Assembly: GCA_001599755.1 (NCBI GenBank)
Contig: BCHX01000004.1
Coordinates: 4,278,001 to 4,342,000, forward strand
Length of the DNA stretch: 64,000 nucleotides
Origin: Gliomastix tumulicola
Taxonomy: Eukaryota > Ascomycota > Sordariomycetes > Hypocreales > Bionectriaceae
Reading direction: 5' to 3'
Below, piece after piece: positions 23,049-34,640 of the stretch (positions are counted from its first letter, which is position 1; each line of letters begins with the position of its first letter). The notes beneath the pieces are model-generated. The model was given only the letters and a program-made list of their open reading frames with translations, did not search any database and was not told the origin of the DNA. A program made the translations under genes and the position numbers.

Positions 23049-24895
23049 ATGCCCCACGCTGTCGCGATGCCGACCACTGGGCTTCAAGCCCTCATTCTGT
23101 GTGGCCCTGGATCCTCGTTTCCAACCTTCACTGCCAACCCGGATGAGCACCCAAAGGCTCTGTTGCCAGTGGCCAACAGGCCGATGGTATGGTATCCCAT
23201 CGACTTCTGCTATCGAATGGGCATTACGGGTGAGTGGTTGTGATTAAACACCATTATTCTCAAGCGAGCACCGCGACTCACGAAGTCGCAGTGTTCAGAG
23301 AACTCCTTTCTTGGGAGAAACCTTCCAATGCTAACAGTTCCTAGATATCACTCTAATTTGCCCTCCTTCCGCCTCCGGGACCATCATCACAGCCCTAAAC
23401 ACCAACCCCTACCTCACAGGATTGCCGCTCCCTCGGCCAGATGTCCTGGCTCCCAAGGACCTAGACTATAACACTGGCACAGCGGATATTCTGCGTCTAG
23501 AGGAGGTCAGGTCACTCATCACGTCAGACTTTCTCGTCCTGCCGTGCGACCTTGTCTGCGAGCTAGGCGGCGAGAAGCTCTTGCAGGCATGGATGGTCAA
23601 GTCGGCCAGTCTCACCGAGGTCCTCGGGGCATCAGGCCTCACGAATGGCCGACACATAGTTCATAGCGGTGGCTTGGGAGTGTGGTACGACTCCAAGGCC
23701 AACACGCCGATTAAGAAGGAGGAGACCGACTTCATCGCCACCGCACCGGCCCCGCCATCTCTAGTCGCATCACCAAAGGACTCACTTGTGCACAAGCTGT
23801 CGAAGCTCGTCTACTCGATGCCCACAGACTCCCTGAATGATCTCACAGAGGAGCGAAAAGGATTGCCGATACGACACGGCCTGCTCAAGGCCAACCCACG
23901 TGTCCGTATGCTGACGACGCATCGCGATGCACACATCTACATCTTCCCCCGGTGGATTCTTGACTTTATCAAGATGAATGAGCGCCTAGACAGTATTGCC
24001 GAAGATGTCGTCGGATGGTGGGCCAAGGCTGGGTGGCAGACTGGACTGGCAGAGAAGCTCCAGATCAAGGAGGCCTGTGGTATGAACGAGAGCAAGAAGC
24101 AGAGTGACGAGGAGAGTCAGTCATCCCCGACAAGCGAGAGCTCGCCCACTATTCTCAGCCCTCGACGCACGACGTTATTCCAGAAGGCCCTTGCAGAGGC
24201 GAGACTGAAGGCGGATTGGCAGCAGCAATTCGACATCTCCAAGACGCCCCAGGAGTTCGAAGTGCCCCCGTTACACGCCTATCTTCACTCGGGCGCCAGC
24301 CAGGCACCAGGATCCCTGATCCGACGAGTAGACACTGCTGCTCTTCTACTAGCAATCTCCCTACAGCTGGCGAAGCTCCCGTCGCTGGAGGAGAGCGGCC
24401 CCGAGGTCGCATCCCCCTACGCCCACAGCAAGAAGATCGCCTACCCCGAAGGCGTCAAGTCCCGCACGACAATCACAAAGCAGGACAGTCTGATTGACAG
24501 CAACGTCACCATCGAGGAGAAGACGTCCATCAAGGAGACCGTCATCGGAGCAAACTGCCAGATTAACGAGGGGGCAAAACTCTCACAGTGTCTGCTGATG
24601 GAGGGCGTCGTCGTGGGAAAGAACTGCAAGCTTACGAAGTGTATTCTGGGCAAGAGGTGTGTGATTGGCGACAACAGCATCCTGACGGACTGTGAGGTGC
24701 AGGAGAATCTCCTGGTCGAGCCGAGAAGTGAGTCTACCCTAGAGGTTACTGGTGAAATCATTGTGCTAACTACGCCACCCAGCCGAGGACAAAGACAACA
24801 AACTGATGAGCTCCGAGGGTCTGGAGGCCACAGAGGCCGAGATAGAGGATGTGCTAGGAGATCAGGATGATGGCGATACGGCGATAGAGGTCTAG
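23049..24895 (+). CDS. Translation initiation factor eIF2B subunit gamma
   Basis: Part of the eIF2B guanine-nucleotide exchange factor that reloads eIF2 with GTP; with epsilon it forms the catalytic sub-complex (yeast Gcd1). Three exons: 23049-23229, 23345-24727, 24783-24895, 558 aa. The N-terminal nucleotidyltransferase-like domain shows LQALILCGPGSSFPTF, then DEHPKALLPVANRPMVWYPIDFCYRMGI, and later LVLPCDLVCELGG. After a Ser-rich insertion (about 285-315) the C-terminal left-handed beta-helix region has hexapeptide repeats (SLIDSNVTIEEKTSIKETVIGANCQINEGAKLSQCLLMEGVVVGKNCKLTKCILGKR...). An acidic tail ends the protein. GDP-mannose pyrophosphorylase is the nearest alternative family, but the divergent active-site loop and length fit eIF2B gamma. 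Confidence 0.9.
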
Positions 24896-27800
24896 AAATG
24901 CCTACGATATGCCTAAGGATTCGCTAAGGCAGACATTCAATCGAATACACTGCTCGATGATCACTCAGGCTGCTCGCCTCCCTACCCTAAATGAATGGTC
25001 AGGTCTTTGGAGTTTGGACCACAGTAGAGATTCAGAAGATGGGAATGAGCAAAGTATCCCAGCATGTTCAGCCCTCTTTCTTTTCTTTTTCCCAGTGGCA
25101 CCACTACTAGTACCTACCCCTCATCGAGCTGCGGTCGTCTACGCTACTCCTACCTTACATGACATCTTTCCGTATCGAGCTTGTTTACGTACTACTAGTA
25201 GTACTCAGGGAGTTGTTCACCCCATCTTCGCCTCTCCCTTCGGTATCACCCTCTCCCCCTTCTATGCCTACCCCCAACCACCGGAATAAATGCCTATTCT
25301 CTCATCCAGTCGGGCGCAAGGAGGAGCGCCTGTAGCGTATCTTTCACCGGGCCCTGTCAGCAATTGGCGCAAGCCCCCTCAGGGGGGTCGCATCCTCGGC
25401 CAACGCCAACGCAATGCACATGCACGATACCCATTCCGTGACTCCTCCAGTAGCCCGACTCGATCGTCCGAAGTTGGGGTACGCTGGTTATAACACAAAC
25501 ACCCTGCCCAAAAAGAGGAGCCCTGCATAACAGACCAAAGCGCTGACCCAGAAACGTAACGGCCTCTTGTAGCTGAAAACACGTACGCCTAGCATCAACG
25601 AAGCAAATGATAGCCGTGCCAGTTGTCGTGTAATGTCCATCATCGTACGAGAATGATGCAGCCAAACTGCGACATGCATTAGGCGTATCCGCGGCTCCCT
25701 TCTCCAGTTTGTGGACTCACCGGCTGGCTGGCGGGACACGACGCAGGTACTGTACCTCCATTGTCTTCGTGTTTCGGATTTTTTCTTCCAATTCCTCCAA
25801 GACATGCATATGGACTATCGCCGCTTGGCCGTGGGACGTAATGTACAGGAGGAGCCCCCTTTTGCCTCAGTACCTGCAGGACCGGAGTTGCTCCCTACTT
25901 GACGATTGGACGGCTTAGCACGCACGCACTCCTAGACAGGGAGAAAGGAGCCAACTTGGATGCTCATCGGAATTTGGGATGGGAAAAAAGGGGAGAGTGC
26001 TGAGATTCCCATGATTTGCAGACCACTAGAGGTCTCACAGGCCCTGATCCAACACACAATGACGAATGTGTTCATCTGGTAATCTCGCGCTGCCTCCTCG
26101 TCGTCAATCTTCTTGCGCCAAAGGAAGAACTCATCAGACATCAGGCAATCTTTGTGAACGCAAAAAGGAGGGCGGCAGCCGAGGCCAGGCAGGACGATTC
26201 AGTGGGGTTACGGCATAATAGCAGTTTGCTCACGGAGTATAGCAGATCAGTGGGGCGGGGAACGGCTGGAAAGCTATCAGGGACTATTGGCAACTTGAAG
26301 TGTGAGAGTCGACAAGTCATTTTGCTCTGGATGCGAAGCCTAACCGAGGCGCACTCCGGACAAAATAGTACCAGCCTACTATACTCCAACTGGAAGCTGA
26401 TGCCCGTCCCAGAGAGGCCGCATCAGATGTACCATCCGACACCTTGGTGGGGTTGAGCTGCACTATTGGGTATTTCGGTGTCGGTATCCAGAGTGTTGGG
26501 AGAAGACTGGATGCTGGAGGCAGGCCATTGGTGTGTTGTTTTGCAGCTCGATATTGGTGGCGCAATTTGTCTTTTCTTGTTCAATGGCCCAGGAAGAAAG
26601 TTTTGAATAGCCAGCGTCAATACCACCTGTTTGGAGAGCCAGTTGGGGGGTATAGCCCGGTGTGGCCGTTTCCATGAGCTCGAGGAACCGTACTGACGGC
26701 TCTCCGCGCCCGCAAATGAGAGGCATTGACCAACCAAAACGGGGAGGAAATAGAAGTAAAGATCACCGGACTGGCGCTGCATTCGTTTTGAGACAACTCA
26801 TTGGCTCTCCACGGGGCTTCCACACCCTTTTCTTAATGGTCGAGCCTTGGGAGGCTGAGAACAGACCACCACCGCGCACCGGAGCAACTACTGTTATGGG
26901 CAAGTTGGGAGCCTTTCAGTGCCTTCTTCACCTTACCCGTAATAGCTCACCCACGGACCTGGGAGAGCGCAGTGCACCTAGGCCTGGATTTAGAAGAGCC
27001 GTTGGATGCTACAATCGCTCGTGATGATCGATTCGTGCAACGGCACCACGTTTCAACCTAAATCTTGGTCATCGGTGCACCATCTCCATGAGCCAACCAG
27101 TGGGCGTAAGAGCGCCGATGACTCCGGGTTCCCTTGACATCTCGCTTCAGATCTGGATGTGCTCTCCCAAGTGCAACCCTCCACGGGCACTTCCCAGCCC
27201 TCTCCCGCTAGTGTGCATGCATGTAATGTTGCATGTGAGGCGCATGTGCGTGATCCAATCATAAAGCGGAATCGAGCAACGGTACAAAGCCCTGCTATAT
27301 GGTTCAGTAGCGCAGAATAAGGTGCCTTGACGGCGCCTGATGGATCACTGCTTGCACACAGATGAACAAACTGCGTATTTCCGTTCCCAAGCCTTGCTCC
27401 AGAGCAACCTAAAGCGTTCGGGAAGCGTGGTGCCCGTGATTCTCCATAGATAGCCTTTGTCATTCAGTCATGATGGCCCAGTAGCCCGACAGGCTGGCGT
27501 GAACAGCGGTAGCAGTATCCCGAGAGGAAGGACACCGGGCCAGTGGTCGAGGTTTGCCTTACTTGGCGGCCGACTCTTAGTGTCCTGCTAGGATGGCATT
27601 CGGTTGCGGCACAGGTCGCCATCAACATTGCTTTTGTTATGCTAACGGAGGCGGTGGGAATTGCGGCGCCCAGGTTGTTGGAAGGGGTGCTGGAGTTGAC
27701 CACAGCCTGCAGGACTGCGTTAGCGTATCTTGTAGTTTATTCCCTGAGAGGGCGAGACAAGTATATGTTGGTTTAGCACTGGTTTATGCCTCGTAAGATA

Positions 27801-30453
27801 GTACACCACGATGGCCTTTGCGTTGGCCCCGACTTGAAGCGTGGTCTGGGAGCAAAGCTTCCCCCAAAAGGAGACAGCCAGAGCGCAATGCTCACAGTGG
27901 TGCCAGTGGTTTAGGGCCAGGTAAATCCGCGACGAGGTTGGTGTGGATTCTTGCGCTAAGCTGATTCGAAACTGCAAGGACTGGCTAGCCGTAGGGCCTC
28001 TCTGTTGGTTTGTGATTGTTGTTATTGAGATTCTAAAACGGATTGTTCTCTGGAGTAAATTTAGTGTAGATGTGCAGCGCGGAGTAATAATTAGTCACTG
28101 CCTGCCTTGCTAGCGCAAAATAACAGTCCGCGCCTGCCACTCGATCGGCTAGCAGCTAAGAAGGGGAAGGAAAATCCTGGAAGGAACAAGGGAAAAGGAA
28201 AGAGGTGGGCCAGGGCACTTGCTCCAGTAGCAAGTACCACAGGCACCTGTTGGGGAAGGCGCTACCCACCGCAAGGCAGCCCCCAAGGTACCTACAACTG
28301 CCCACTGTCAACCGCCCTGGGGAAACCTGGAACCCTCAAGCACCAACTGCTGACATTGGCGACAGGTGACGGCATGCATTTGTTCCTCTGCACTCGCTCA
28401 CATGGACCATACCGTCCCGCGTCTACCGACCGCCAGCCTCATGTCTCTTCACGGAGATACTACCAAAGAGACTCCGGTATCTAACACCGACTTGTGGGCT
28501 CATGGGACCATCTCCTGCTGTTCCGGCTGATGAGTATCGCGCCACTGCGCACCTAGGGGAGCACATTTGACTGCTCCAACCTCTGTGAGGTCTGAAACAA
28601 AGCCCCAAATGGGCCTTGTTTCTTTTTCCAGGCCGTCTCTGCTTCCCTCCTCCACTCCCTCTGCCGTCCGTCGGCCAATACTGGCCTTCGACTCCCTCCC
28701 GGATGGATACGAGGAGCAACCTCTCCCGCTTCAGGTGCATCTGATACTTTTGCTTCCCGCCAGCTTACCCACCCTTCAGCCATCTCACTCCACATCTTCA
28801 CGGTTGCGAGGGCAATTGAAGCTGTGTTTGAGCCTCTGTGGAGGCAATGGAGAGCTTCCTCTCAGCCAGCGTTCCCAACTCTCGGGGCTACTCGGCGAGA
28901 TACACTTTATAGCTGTCTTACCATGGTTGGAAGCAATTCACTGACAGTGGTGCCGCTGCTGGTTCCCAGGCATCTCCATTCCAGCCTTGAGGCCGCGTTC
29001 TCTGCTCCATTGTACCTGGTACGCGGCCCGTGTGTAAGGAGTGTTCCTCACACTATCAGAGGTGGTGTACTGGGGAACATGGAGCCCGGCAGACGAAGGG
29101 ATCTGCTCCATGGATTTGCATCGCTCGCCTCAACCAGCCTCCACCACCATCGACGCACACACCCCCAGCTCGGTGGACATGGTGGGGCATGCACGGTGAC
29201 TTCGACTAAGATCCAGTTGCATGTGTAGGTACCTCGACTCTGGAGCTTGAGCCCAGAAGCCGTGCCAGGACAGTGGAGGTAAGGACTTGGTCTCTGTCTC
29301 TCCAATGCTCATTCGCCTGCCTGCTTCCATGTACGGACACCTTTTCTGGCGTGACAGAACTAAGACTGGGCTTGCCAGGACGCAGATGAGGGCACCTTTT
29401 GCTACCAAGCGGTGACCCTACTGCCGCTCGGTCCCCTCCAAATGTTCACCCTCCACTGTCTCTGCCATTGACTACTGCGTCTTGATGGTGAGGGTGTGGA
29501 CGGTACATCTGTTCCTACACCCTCCCGTCTGCCACGGTGTTGGTCAGCTGGAGACCAATCAGTGAATAGCCCTGGGCGTTTCTTTTTTTTAGACGACCTA
29601 CAAGCTGGAGTGCACCATCACACACTCGCAGGCCTTTGTTCCTATTTGGGATACTTACATCTTTAGCTCTCTGGATTCGGTTCTCTAGACTGATACATGC
29701 ATCATCTGGAGGCCATGTTCCACTTCGATGCTTGGCCAGGCGTTGGTTGGTTAGTCTCGCTCTGGGTGACGGCCGAATGCTCTGTCAATTCTTCCAGGAC
29801 TATCTATCTCGACTCGGACTTATATCAACCATCCCTTCTCCCCTCCCTCTGCACAGCTTCCTCCTCATCTTTTGTCGAAAGAATCAAAGACAAAGTCTCC
29901 AGATATCCCAAACAGCAATTCCTCCTCCCAGCAATAAGTTCCACATAGGGTGTCTCTGGCTTTCGACTTACACCAGCTTCCTGACACTGATCGTCAGTGG
30001 TGTCCCATCGAGATCTCTTGTTATCTTAACACGGCCTATATTCTTTCATTCCAATCCTGCTGTTGGGTCCCCTCTCGCTTGTCTCTGAGTCTCCTCTTCG
30101 TCAAGGAAGGAGGCGCACTCCCTTTGACACCCCCGAACTACCTTGGTGGCCAATCTACGTCTCTGTGTTGGTGTCTCACGTCTCCCCTACACATATATCT
30201 TCATAAGGGACGCATGTCTCCTCCGTGAAGAAGCATTCCCGACAAGAGTCAGTTACACGAGCCCTTCTCCCATACCTGTCGACCTCTCTACTCCTTCACA
30301 TTCTCTTGAGGTCTTCTGGTTTAAGGGATTTCTCTCCTTTACACCCTCAGCTCTTTGCTTGTCCGCTCTCTATCTTGCCCATTTGAGAAGGAATCAAGGG
30401 ATCATCAAATCATATCATTATTATCTCTCCTTCTGTGTTACGGCAAGCTCAAC
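24896..30453. other. 5.5-kb upstream region of brlA without credible genes
   Basis: The longest gap in the window. ORFs here are short, lack fungal codon bias and show no domain. From about 29600 the + strand becomes increasingly pyrimidine-rich (CTCC/TTCTC blocks), consistent with promoter and long leader. In Aspergillus brlA has several kb of regulatory DNA, two overlapping transcripts and translational control, so a long non-coding region is in keeping. AbaA-type CATTCY motifs on the + strand lie at 28977-28982, 30047-30052, 30234-30239 and 30299-30304; a BrlA-type motif CAAGGGA is at 30395-30401. Confidence 0.55.
30214..30228 (+). promoter_or_regulatory. Four-codon upstream ORF in the brlA leader
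   Basis: ATG-TCT-CCT-CCG-TGA (Met-Ser-Pro-Pro-stop) ends 225 bp before the brlA ATG. I found no other ATG between 29949 and the brlA start. If the transcript begins upstream of 30214, scanning ribosomes would meet only this mini-ORF. A. nidulans brlA-beta carries a regulatory upstream ORF, although a longer one. Whether the leader includes this position is not visible. Confidence 0.4.
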
Positions 30454-31551
30454 ATGAATCACTACGAGACCGACTTTCCGTTCGACTTGGAGGACAGCTT
30501 CAGCCCCAGCACTGGGACAAGCTTCTCCTCCGAATCCTGCTACGGGCCCTTCACTCCGACTACTACCTCCCGCCGATCGACGCCACACGATCACATTGAC
30601 TTTAACGATGGTTCTTTCTACACGGCCGCGCCGGAGCAGCACTCTTTGGGCATGACACCGCTGTCACCAATGTTTGACTCCGTCAAGCCAGAGCCTGATC
30701 AGTTGTCCTTCACAACAGAGACTGTACTGCCCTCAACACCTATGAGGAAGATGGAAAGGCCCTTCGACATCGATCAGATGCTGGATTCTACACATATTTC
30801 GGGCAATGTTGTACCATCACACTTTGATATGGGCAACATCTCTCCAGACGGGACGTCTATGGCACCTGCACCCTACATGATGACTCCAACCCGCAGCTTG
30901 TCGACCGGCGCCGAGTTTGCAGACCCGAGCACGTGGAACATGGCCCAAGAGAGTCCCATTACTTTCTTTCACCCTGTCGGCTCGTCTGCGCCGCTCCAAC
31001 GACACTCTCAGTCACCGCTTGGCAACATCCACAACCCCTATAGCCTACAGAGCAACGGGGCTTCGCCTTCAAACCGATTCCGCATCCAGAGAAAGATGGC
31101 CCTCCATGAGGCCCAGCGCCAGAACTGCCAGCTCCAAAGGGCACACATGCGACCAACAAGGACAAAGCCAGGCAGGGGCGAGCATGGAACCATGGAAATT
31201 GCCGGCAAAGCCAAAGCTAAGTGCGATTACCCTGGTTGCTCCAAGGCATACCAGCGGAACGAGCACTTGAAGCGACACAAGCAAACGTACGTCCTACCAT
31301 CCCATAATCCTCACCTCAGACTTTGGTACTAACACTCGTGATCTAGGAACCACGGTGAAGAGCCCCGGTTCCCTTGCGAATTCTGTGGCAAGGGTTTCAA
31401 CCGTGAGGACAACCTTAACGGCCATCGCAAGCTGCACGCCAGGCCCAACCCTCGAAACCGTGGAGTGGAGTTTATTCCTGCTGCCGTCTCCATCATTGAG
31501 GAGGAGGAGAGCAGGCGCAAGCGAAGGGCAGTACGCAAATCGAAGATCTAG
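30454..31551 (+). CDS. brlA: C2H2 conidiation regulator BrlA
   Basis: Transcription factor that switches on conidiophore development and, with AbaA and WetA, drives conidiation. Two exons: 30454-31286 and 31347-31551, 345 aa. The N-terminal three quarters is Ser/Thr/Pro-rich with no fold evident. Two C2H2 fingers lie at the end, split by the intron: finger 1 C257-x4-C262-x8-H271-x3-H275 (CDYPGCSKAYQRNEHLKRHKQT) with a following NH pair, finger 2 C288-x2-C291-x12-H304-x3-H308 (CEFCGKGFNREDNLNGHRKLH). The basic C-terminus RPNPRNRGVEFIPAAVSIIEEEE...KRRA matches the BrlA tail that I recall from Aspergillus. The next codons before ATG 30454 are not initiators. Other C2H2 factors lack this finger-tail combination. 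Confidence 0.9.
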
Positions 31552-31683
31552 ACTCATCGACCCTCACCACCTTGATACCCTGCTCATTTCTCCCACACCC
31601 ATCCATTCTCCTTCTCTACCCTCATTCTAATCACTTTTTACCCTCTGGTGTTCTTCTTACACCCCTATCAGTGCCCCTCCAAC

Positions 31684-31705
31684 TTTTTTTTTTTTTTTTT
31701 TTTTT
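31684..31705 (+). repeat. Poly-T tract, 22 nt
   Basis: Uninterrupted T homopolymer about 130 bp past the brlA stop codon. Poly(dA:dT) tracts exclude nucleosomes and often flank fungal transcript ends. Confidence 0.9.
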
Positions 31706-32711
31706 CAATTGTCAGGGGTGTACCCTGGTCCCAGCGCATGAGACATGCAGCTCATCAATGCATCTCGGGCTTCTATTGGCTGAAAACCCCAACTGGCCTG
31801 TCGCACGAGCTGAGAAGCACCAACCCCTCTCCAGCGCTGGAGGCCACACGACCCTTGGGGGGGCCGGTTTTCCGATGAACTGGGAGGCTGCTTGGGAGGG
31901 CCTGGACACATTTTACAACTTCTTAATCGACACTTTGGCTGTGGCAGAAAACATGCGGCACATACACACATCGCAATCATAAATGGCACACATTCGTTTT
32001 TATCCCGCTCCCCTTGCCTTTCATTCATGGGGAAGACATATTCTTACAATCTCGGGGAACTTCGCGCGCTACAGATGGGAGGAGATACCTTTGTGCTCTT
32101 ACGTCAATACACCATTTCCTTTTGTACTTTTTTCTTCCCAAGGCGCAGCAGGAAGGGGACGAGGCCTAGCGGCAGCAGGCCCTGTCGATGGCCATATAGA
32201 GAAATACCTTTTGCTCCCGACACCTGTGAGGGTGTGGCACAACAACGATCCTTGCATCTGTTCTCGGAGTAAAACTACTTTGTAATCTAGCATACCCTGA
32301 TCTCGATAATATTTTTCCTTTTCGTCCGGAGGTCTGAGGGCGAAGGCCTTAGCGGTGGGAGGGGGGGAAATAAACACAATCATTGGCGAAGTGCACCACC
32401 TGGCCTGACCAACTTTTTGACATGTGAGAGGGTTCTTTGTTCATTGCTGGGCAGCTGATCCACAAGATTCGTTTGTTCTCTCTTCTCTCCTTTGTTAGCC
32501 TGTGTCCGGCTCTTCCAAACTTGAATTTCTACGTAAATAGCGTGGTATTTCTGACGCGTACAAGTGCTCGGATCGCTTCTTGGAGTTGGATGGAAAGTTC
32601 ACCGTCACTAGTAGCTGCAGGTGGTATGGTCATGCATGCAGCTGCTATCCTCCGTTCGGAAGTGAGGGGATAAGATACGCCCCCTCCATCTGGAAGATCA
32701 GTTGGAGGCAA

Positions 32712-32733
32712 GGGGGGGGGGGGGGGGGGGGGG
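32712..32733 (+). repeat. Poly-G tract, 22 nt
   Basis: Uninterrupted G homopolymer in intergenic DNA; could form a G-quadruplex in principle, and its length is likely to be unreliable or strain-variable. Confidence 0.9.
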
Positions 32734-34430
32734 TATCTTGGACCGTAGCGATGGGCTGAAGGCAATGGATACATGCGTGTAGTTGTTTCTTTTGCCCTCT
32801 TGACTGGGATGATGATGTACAGCTACGTAAACGACTTTGCATCACTTCTTCGCCTGCATGTTAGACAAGAGGTACGCCAGAGCTCGGAAAGGTGACCATG
32901 TTTGGCTTGAGATGGCATGCCATCTACCCTCCATTACGAGGTTTCCTGCATGGGACTATCACTTCTCACTTGCCACCAACTCCCACTCCCGTGACCACTT
33001 TTGTGTCATCCAATACGTATCTGGCCAAGGAGTGCGAGAAAGAGGAGGAAAAATTGATATGTCTCGGAATCTGCTGCTTTGAAATGAAAATGTCTGAGAG
33101 GCCTATGCAAGTAGGGCCGACCAGGCGGTGCTAGGCACTTGGGCCGTGGCGAAAGTCTTGTTTCACAAAAGTTGTGGGCGGTCAGAAGCTTTTTCTCTTA
33201 TGCAAGATGTCTTGGAATCGAGTACGGAGTAATAGTGGGATAGACATATTGGGAGGGGAAAAGGGGAAGGGGGGGTAGCTCGATCTGAGATGTTATGCAG
33301 GTACGGACTTGTATACTGTCGAAAGGCGTGTCTTACGTGCCTGGAGAGCTGGGGACTTTGTACATCAGAAACCACGAAGGCACACGACACCTGACCTCGC
33401 TTTCCAGTCGTCCTCAGCTTTGGCAGCAAGAGGGCGAGCGAGTTATGCATGCTGGGCATAATGGCGGGAAGAGGACGGAGAAGACGGAGAAAGGGCACGG
33501 AGGTGCAGGTAACGTAAACGAGATCTAGGGGCCCCGACCTCTCCGTTTTCTCTGCCGCCGGCGGTGGGGGCGGCTGGCCGGCCGCAGAGAGGGTCGATGG
33601 AGGGTATCACCGCATGTTCCCAGCACCACATATTTCGATTCTATCGCGATGGACCTCCCTCCAAGATCGCGAAGCTGAGCGAATCCTTGACGGCCTCGAC
33701 CTTGGCTGACTCCAGAAGCTCGTAAACCCACCGGGATGCAAGCGGCCCCCGAGCCTTGCACTGCACTAAGTCGAGCGCTCTGGGAGGGAGGGGGAGTAGG
33801 CCGAGGAACACGGAAGCGAGGCGTAGCAGCACCGCTAGACTGTGCGGGTTGGTTGACGTGTGGCGTTGGTGGCGGCCTCGGATAGCGTTGAATACCGCGG
33901 GGATGGAGGGATTGAGCAATCACGACGCTGCAGGATGACGGCCGTGGTGTGGTGATGGCGCATTGGCTTGCATTGGCGCGAGTCGGCTGGCAGGGAGAAG
34001 TGAGGCGGCTGGTGGAGGGGCCGGTGGAGGGCCAGTGGAGGGCTGGCTGGAACAAGTAGGCAGTGCCTATCTCCGTTGCCTGGTGCTTGCTAGCTCGTAC
34101 ACCCTATTGCCCTCCATGGACGGTTGCATCTGGATGGGTTGCGGGAGTTCGCTGGTTTGAACATGGGCTCTCCCAATTGGTAGATGGACGTGAGTTACAC
34201 TGGGGACTTGATCCCAGCAGAGCTGAGGACAAGGAAGGAACGCTGGGGACAGGGACGTCAAGAAGAAGCAAAGGAAAAAGAATTGCGGGGCAACGGAGGC
34301 ACGGAGAACCCCGTCCGATGCTCCTCTCGCTCTCGCTCGCTCTCGCTTTCCCTCTGAGAGTCATCCTGACCACCACGACGGCCGCGCGACATCCACACCA
34401 CTGCACGGAATCGAGGCGTATTTGCATTTG

Positions 34431-34450
34431 CCTTGCCTTGCCTTGCCTTG
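34431..34450 (+). repeat. (CCTTG)4 pentanucleotide repeat
   Basis: Four tandem CCTTG units in the leader region of the F-box/LRR-like gene, about 190 bp before its ATG. Confidence 0.85.
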
Positions 34451-34640
34451 CATCCAGTCTACTGCATCTACCTTGTCATCTGCCGGCGCTCGAGCCTCCC
34501 AGCCAGATCCTTCCCCTCACCCGTCGATGGAGCGTCCCGCCAGTTGTCAGCCGATGCTGCCCCTCCTCGATGACCAGAGCTGAGTACATCGCACGGCATC
34601 GTACAGCATCGAGTCCCATCGCAGCAGCGGCCCCCTCGCC

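Larger units (their letters stand above)
31552..34640. other. 3.1-kb intergenic region downstream of brlA
   Basis: No credible coding sequence on either strand. It contains a 22-nt T run (31684-31705), a 22-nt G run (32712-32733), and CT-rich/(CCTTG)4 leader sequence next to the F-box gene (CCTTG repeats 34431-34450; CGCTCTCGCT repeats near 34325-34350). These fit the 3' UTR of brlA and the promoter of the next gene. Confidence 0.55.

Noticed and set aside
26016..26456. 146-codon ORF in the brlA upstream region
   Set aside because: Unbiased codons, several rare-type stretches, and no recognisable motif; chance open frame.
29697..29948. 83-codon ORF upstream of brlA starting MHHLEAMF
   Set aside because: Has a true ATG but no domain or codon bias; could be a distal uORF of a long transcript, but nothing supports translation.
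34104..34160. Alternative upstream start for the F-box/LRR-like gene
   Set aside because: The frame before 34641 contains stops, and the leader is CT-rich non-coding sequence.
34130..34230. tRNA-like sequence (CCAATTGGTAG ... CTTGATCCC)
   Set aside because: A-box and B-box-like strings occur, but D-arm, T-arm and acceptor stems do not pair on either strand.
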